From positions 28,841-44,832 of the forward strand of contig MHLS01000022.1 in assembly GCA_001819095.1 (NCBI GenBank): a DNA stretch of 15,992 nucleotides, given 5' to 3'. A program made the translations under genes and the position numbers. This DNA is from Candidatus Lloydbacteria bacterium RIFCSPLOWO2_02_FULL_54_12 (GTDB lineage: Bacteria; Patescibacteriota; Minisyncoccia; Phycocordibacterales; UBA6899). Under the pieces are notes generated by a model, which worked only from the letters and a program-made list of their open reading frames with translations, had not been told where the DNA came from and ran no database searches. Below, piece after piece: positions 12,871-15,992 of this stretch (position 1 is its first letter; each line of letters starts with the position of its first letter).

Positions 12871-12876
12871 ATTATA
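12871..12876 (-). promoter_or_regulatory. Extended -10 box giving a leaderless methyltransferase transcript
   Basis: Minus-strand TGC-TATAAT, the hexamer at 12871-12876, is 7 nt before the ATG at 12863. It may also drive the downstream solute-binding and pilin genes. Confidence 0.6.
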
Positions 12877-12916
12877 GCACTTTTGGCGGGGAGGCGGGAA
12901 CCGACGAATCCCCATC

Positions 12917-14131
12917 TCACACCTGGACGTTCTCGACCTTCGGTCGCGACCGCTCCCCGCGCAAAATGTAGATATAGACAGGAACGGCAAGCAGAAGATA
13001 GCCAAGCGCGAGCAGCATGAATCCCGTCCGGTAGGAAAAGTACCCGATGGCAAGACCGAGGCCGTAGCTCGCGAGGGCGGCGACCAACTCGTCAACTTGT
13101 GCGCGCACGGAAAGGAGCGTCGCCTTGAATTTACTCTCTGTGATGACGTCGAGCATAAAACCGGTGTTCACCTGACTCATCCCCCATTGGTACGCGTTGA
13201 TGATAATGAATACGACCACAATGACCCACGTCGTGCTTGAAAGACCGAGGAAGAGTATACCGACCGCGTAGCCCGCCAGTCCGACCCCGCAGTAGACCCC
13301 GCGGCTGAGCGTCTTTTTCATTCTCCCGCTATAGAGGAGTAGGAGCGAAGCGAGCGCGCGTCCGATCCCGAAAAAGATACCGAAGTAAATGACGGGTATC
13401 TCAAGGAACGCCTGATACGCGGCGCGAAAACCTCCGACCGCAAACAAGACTCCGCTGGTCAATCCGAAAAAGAGTGCGTAGCGAAAAAATCCGAACCGCC
13501 ACCCCTCCCGCATCACCTGAAGAAAGTTCGTGTTCCCGATCTCTTCGACATGGAGGGGGGTGACCGGCGGAACGGTAAGGAGGAGCGCGACGATGAGCCC
13601 GCTTGCATCCACCACGAGACTCAAGAGAAACGGCGCCTTGTAACTCACGCCGACCAAAAACGGTGTGAGGACCATGAAGACAACGGGTACCGCAAAGCCG
13701 ATTGCGCTGACTTTCCCCATCACTTGGGCGTATTCCTCTTCGCGTCCGAGGCCCTTCAGCGTCTCGTGCATGAACGCACTTCCCGTTCCGCTGTGGAACG
13801 CCTGACTCAAACTCATGAAGACTGCGGCAACGATGAGTCCGTTCTGGGAGTCCGCAAGAATGAAACCGAGCGTGGAGAAGAGCATGAAGATGCGCGAGAG
13901 GATAAGCGTCGGCTTGTGTCCCAACTTATCCGAGAGATATCCGCTCGGGATCTCGAAGAGAAAACCCGAGAAACTTGCGACGAGCAAAATGACACCGATC
14001 CCCTCCGGCGTCACACCGGGTACAGTAAGATAATACGCACCCAAGATGGCGACGAAAATACGCTTGTTCGAGATAAGGAGGACAGCATACTTCCAGATAT
14101 TCGCGTTGAGCCGTGCCGTAAGAGATTGCAT
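12917..14131 (-). CDS. Major facilitator superfamily transporter
   Basis: A 404-aa protein with about 12 hydrophobic segments in two halves. The loop between helices 2 and 3 carries the MFS signature (FEIPSGYLSDKLGHKPTLI, about residues 59-77). A long central loop (VTPLHVEEIGNTNFLQV) divides the halves. The length is normal for the family; the substrate is not inferable. The frame is open 24 codons upstream, but that part covers a hairpin. The ATG at 14131 (MQSLTARLNANIWKY) is the start, with TACAAT ending 7 nt upstream and no Shine-Dalgarno. It is divergent from the TraB-like gene. Its stop overlaps the alternative GTG start of the methyltransferase. Confidence 0.9.
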   Translation of the reverse strand: MQSLTARLNANIWKYAVLLISNKRIFVAILGAYYLTVPGVTPEGIGVILLVASFSGFLFEIPSGYLSDKLGHKPTLILSRIFMLFSTLGFILADSQNGLIVAAVFMSLSQAFHSGTGSAFMHETLKGLGREEEYAQVMGKVSAIGFAVPVVFMVLTPFLVGVSYKAPFLLSLVVDASGLIVALLLTVPPVTPLHVEEIGNTNFLQVMREGWRFGFFRYALFFGLTSGVLFAVGGFRAAYQAFLEIPVIYFGIFFGIGRALASLLLLYSGRMKKTLSRGVYCGVGLAGYAVGILFLGLSSTTWVIVVVFIIINAYQWGMSQVNTGFMLDVITESKFKATLLSVRAQVDELVAALASYGLGLAIGYFSYRTGFMLLALGYLLLAVPVYIYILRGERSRPKVENVQV

Positions 14132-14138
14132 GAAGGAA

Positions 14139-14144
14139 ATTGTA
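14139..14144 (-). promoter_or_regulatory. Extended -10 box of the MFS gene
   Basis: Minus-strand TGC-TACAAT with the hexamer at 14139-14144, 7 nt before the ATG at 14131. Same spacing as the methyltransferase promoter. Confidence 0.5.
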
Positions 14145-14151
14145 GCACGCA

Positions 14152-14186
14152 CCCCGAGGTACGAGGTCCGACCTTGTACCTCGGGG
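14152..14186. repeat. 16-bp hairpin in the divergent intergenic region
   Basis: ccccgaggtac (14152-14162) pairs with gtacctcgggg (14176-14186) and the stem continues inward to loop CCG. It includes AGGTCCGACCTTGTAC, which also occurs at 540-555. Its position between two divergent start regions could affect both promoters. Confidence 0.65.
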
Positions 14187-14208
14187 TTTCCCTCGCGCGA
14201 CAATATGG

Positions 14209-14214
14209 TATTGT
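14209..14214 (+). promoter_or_regulatory. Possible -10 box of the TraB-like gene
   Basis: TATTGT (four of six consensus bases) ends 7 nt before the ATG at 14222, the same spacing as the divergent MFS gene. Weak on sequence alone. Confidence 0.3.
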
Positions 14215-14221
14215 ATGTTCG

Positions 14222-15400
14222 ATGAACAAGGAGGGTCTTCCCGAGGGTATTTCCGGAAACGAGACGGCGGAAGCGCTCCGCCGGGAGTTCGCCCTATACA
14301 CCGACGAGCGGTCGCGGCGATTCGACCGGAATATCGAGGACAATATGCGGAGCGCGTCGCCGGATTCGCTCGATTTTCTTGATGCGGTGAAAAAGAATTA
14401 TTCGGAAACACACGTGTCCGTCCTCGGGACGCCCGTCGACATCGTCGGCATCCTCCACACACCGGAGACCTATGCGTTCCACCGAGAGCGGATCGAAGAG
14501 CGTATCCGAAAGTCCTCGGCGGTGTTTCTCGAATGCGCTCCGGATGCCGGCGGGCTCTTTGATGAACAAACAATCGCGGAACTGCGTGAAATCATTCAAA
14601 AGTACGTACCGGGCGCGGATATGACGGGATTCCAGGACGCCATCGTCAATGACAACCCTGCGGTGAATTTTTTCCGCGAGACGGAATCGATCGCGGCAAA
14701 ATACGACAAGCCGGTCGTTTCTTCCGACCCGCTGGCGGGCGGAGGACACATTGTCCGCTTTTTCAAAGAAGTGGTCGGCCCCGGTGATTCGCTTCGTGAC
14801 TTCGATATAAAAGTGGCGGAACTTGAGCGCATTGCCGCGACGGGCGCGCTCGGCGTTGCGGGCGGCGTCGCTTTCTCCCTCATCTATGACCAAGTGCGGA
14901 AAGGAAGGGGGCGGAGGGAAGAAGGCGGAGCTAATCCGCGAGAAACGTTACCCGAGAAAAAGGGAGGGATGTCGCGGAGAACTTTTCTCAAGAGTGCGCT
15001 CGGGCTCGGTGCCGTGGGAATGGTGGGAGCCCTCGGCGTCAACTTGGGAGCGAGAATAGACCAAGAGCTCACCAGCGACCCCAAGCTCGCCGCCATGCTC
15101 TTTGAGCTCACCGACTACCGCAATACGGCCATTGCGAAAGCGATGGAAATGTACGCAGAGGAGAAGCATGCGGAACTCAAAACACTCTGCGCGGTGTTCG
15201 GCCGCTACCACGAAAAACCACTCGCGCATTATTTGGCGCATCCGACGCTCCGCGAAACGAAATACGCATTATACAAACCCTATCGCGACCTCCGCGCGCC
15301 GGAGCTCTCGGAATACCGCTTCCGCTTGAGCGATCATCCGGACCCCACAAAAGGCAAGTTCGGACGGTGGGAGGAGACCCTGCATCGGCAACTGGATTGA
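14222..15400 (+). CDS. TraB/TIKI-like protein with an internal membrane hairpin
   Basis: A 392-aa protein. Both GX2H motifs of the TraB/PrgY/TIKI superfamily are present: GILH (residues 76-79) and GRYH (327-330). A glutamate after the second strand (VFLECAPD, E104) and an arginine in TDYRNTAIAKAM (R300) also fit. Between the two halves lie two hydrophobic segments (about 204-222 and 257-277) joined by a basic loop with SRRTFLK (251-257), which looks like a twin-arginine motif but sits mid-protein. Family members are membrane-linked metalloprotease-like or signalling proteins; activity here is not proven. The frame is open 224 codons upstream, but that part is antisense to the MFS gene. The ATG at 14222 is the only sensible start. 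Confidence 0.7.
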   Translation: MNKEGLPEGISGNETAEALRREFALYTDERSRRFDRNIEDNMRSASPDSLDFLDAVKKNYSETHVSVLGTPVDIVGILHTPETYAFHRERIEERIRKSSAVFLECAPDAGGLFDEQTIAELREIIQKYVPGADMTGFQDAIVNDNPAVNFFRETESIAAKYDKPVVSSDPLAGGGHIVRFFKEVVGPGDSLRDFDIKVAELERIAATGALGVAGGVAFSLIYDQVRKGRGRREEGGANPRETLPEKKGGMSRRTFLKSALGLGAVGMVGALGVNLGARIDQELTSDPKLAAMLFELTDYRNTAIAKAMEMYAEEKHAELKTLCAVFGRYHEKPLAHYLAHPTLRETKYALYKPYRDLRAPELSEYRFRLSDHPDPTKGKFGRWEETLHRQLD

Positions 15401-15520
15401 GCGGTGCGCGACGTGATGTTTTAGGTACGAAAACTTTTCTCGCGCGATCCCTATGCTTCTTTTTCTCCTTATGCTAGAGTGCGAACGTTCGTTCACATCA
15501 ACAGACACAAGGAGGCCACC

Positions 15521-15841
15521 GTGCATCTTTCCGTTACCTTGGGTATCATCGCCGTTCTCGCAGCATTCGCCATCGCCCTCATCGCAAGACGCGCCCGCCG
15601 TCGCCGCGTAGACTGGACGCGACATCCGCGCTATCTTGCGGACGCCGGCGGACTCTTCGGTGCCGCCCCGCGCCTCAAGTGCCGTGGCGAAGACTGCGGC
15701 AAGACGACGCACGAACTCTTCTACGGCCACTGCCACACCTGCGCCGAAGAGAAAGGTATTCCCATCCAAGTCGCCTCGCCGGAGGAGTTCCACAAAGCGC
15801 TCGAGAAAGGAACGACCGCCGTCATTGACGGCAAGTGTTGA
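15521..15841 (+). CDS. Small membrane-anchored zinc-binding protein
   Basis: A 106-aa protein beginning with GTG, chosen because AAGGAGG (15509-15515) lies 5 nt upstream and the hydrophobic helix begins at once (residues 3-21). A very basic stretch (RRARRRR, 23-29) follows and fixes the rest of the chain in the cytoplasm. Then comes a metal-binding pattern: C54, C59, H64, H70, C71, C74. The chain ends in cysteine. Not a recognised family. It follows the TraB-like gene by 120 nt. It has the strongest Shine-Dalgarno in the window and a strong downstream terminator, and is probably an independent unit. Confidence 0.75.
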   Translation: MHLSVTLGIIAVLAAFAIALIARRARRRRVDWTRHPRYLADAGGLFGAAPRLKCRGEDCGKTTHELFYGHCHTCAEEKGIPIQVASPEEFHKALEKGTTAVIDGKC

Positions 15842-15950
15842 GGACCGAAACCCCGCGATCCGTGAGATCGCCCCAAGCCGCCCCATGAGACAGGCGAAAC
15901 CGCCATCTCACGCACTACTGTCCGGTTAAAATCAGAATAGGTACAACTGC

Positions 15951-15986
15951 GGCCCGTCTCTCATTGAGAGTCGGGCCATTGTTTTT
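15951..15986 (+). terminator. Intrinsic terminator at the right end
   Basis: ggcccg-t-ctctc (15951-15962) pairs with gagag-t-cgggcc (15966-15977), loop ATT, followed by attgTTTTT. It lies about 110 nt after the zinc-binding gene. Confidence 0.85.
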
Positions 15987-15992
15987 GTATTG

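Noticed and set aside
13550..14221. A 224-codon N-terminal extension of the TraB-like gene
   Set aside because: It is antisense to the MFS gene, low in hydrophobic content and full of D/E/R/H runs typical of a shadow frame; the ATG at 14222 begins the family-like part.

Overview
This window most likely comes from a Candidate Phyla Radiation (Patescibacteria) genome, probably a Parcubacteria-type lineage. No rRNA or ribosomal protein gene is present to place it, so this is an inference from four traits. There is a long run of very small signal-peptide plus two-helix 'T4SS pilin-like' proteins. The solute-binding protein has no lipobox. Many genes lack a Shine-Dalgarno sequence and have a -10 box 6-7 nt before the ATG. 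The tRNA genes do not encode CCA. Coding density is high and base composition is moderately GC-rich throughout.

Left part (1-1980): a short phosphoribosyltransferase gene, a tRNA-Lys(CTT) gene followed by two extra copies of its own 3' tail inside a 68-bp tandem repeat, a series of large hairpins, an 80-aa zinc-ribbon protein, and a tRNA-Leu cluster. The cluster holds one intact tRNA-Leu(TAG) gene lying inside a second tRNA-Leu(TAG) copy whose D-loop has been split, plus a third tRNA-Leu-like relic with a perfect hairpin where its body should be.

Middle (1983-7116): homospermidine synthase (hss) and IspH, both on the minus strand with separate promoters. Divergent from ispH is a two-gene operon of an SPFH/band-7 membrane protein and a five-helix membrane protein with a large C-terminal domain, closed by a strong terminator.

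Right-centre (7327-14131, all minus strand): an MFS transporter, a class I SAM methyltransferase and a membrane-anchored extracellular solute-binding protein, then eight different small pilin-like proteins (called A to H here in transcription order). Genes A-E are tightly packed behind the solute-binding protein. F has its own promoter after a ~500-nt gap, and G/H overlap. No secretion ATPase, coupling protein or ABC permease lies in the window, so the cluster looks like the surface or membrane part of a system whose motor is elsewhere. It is the best candidate for an unusual system here.

Right end (14222-15992, plus strand): a TraB/TIKI-like protein that keeps both GX2H motifs but carries two membrane segments and a Tat-like RR motif in its middle, then a small membrane-anchored zinc-binding protein ending at a strong terminator. 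Many other long open frames in the window are antisense shadows of these genes.
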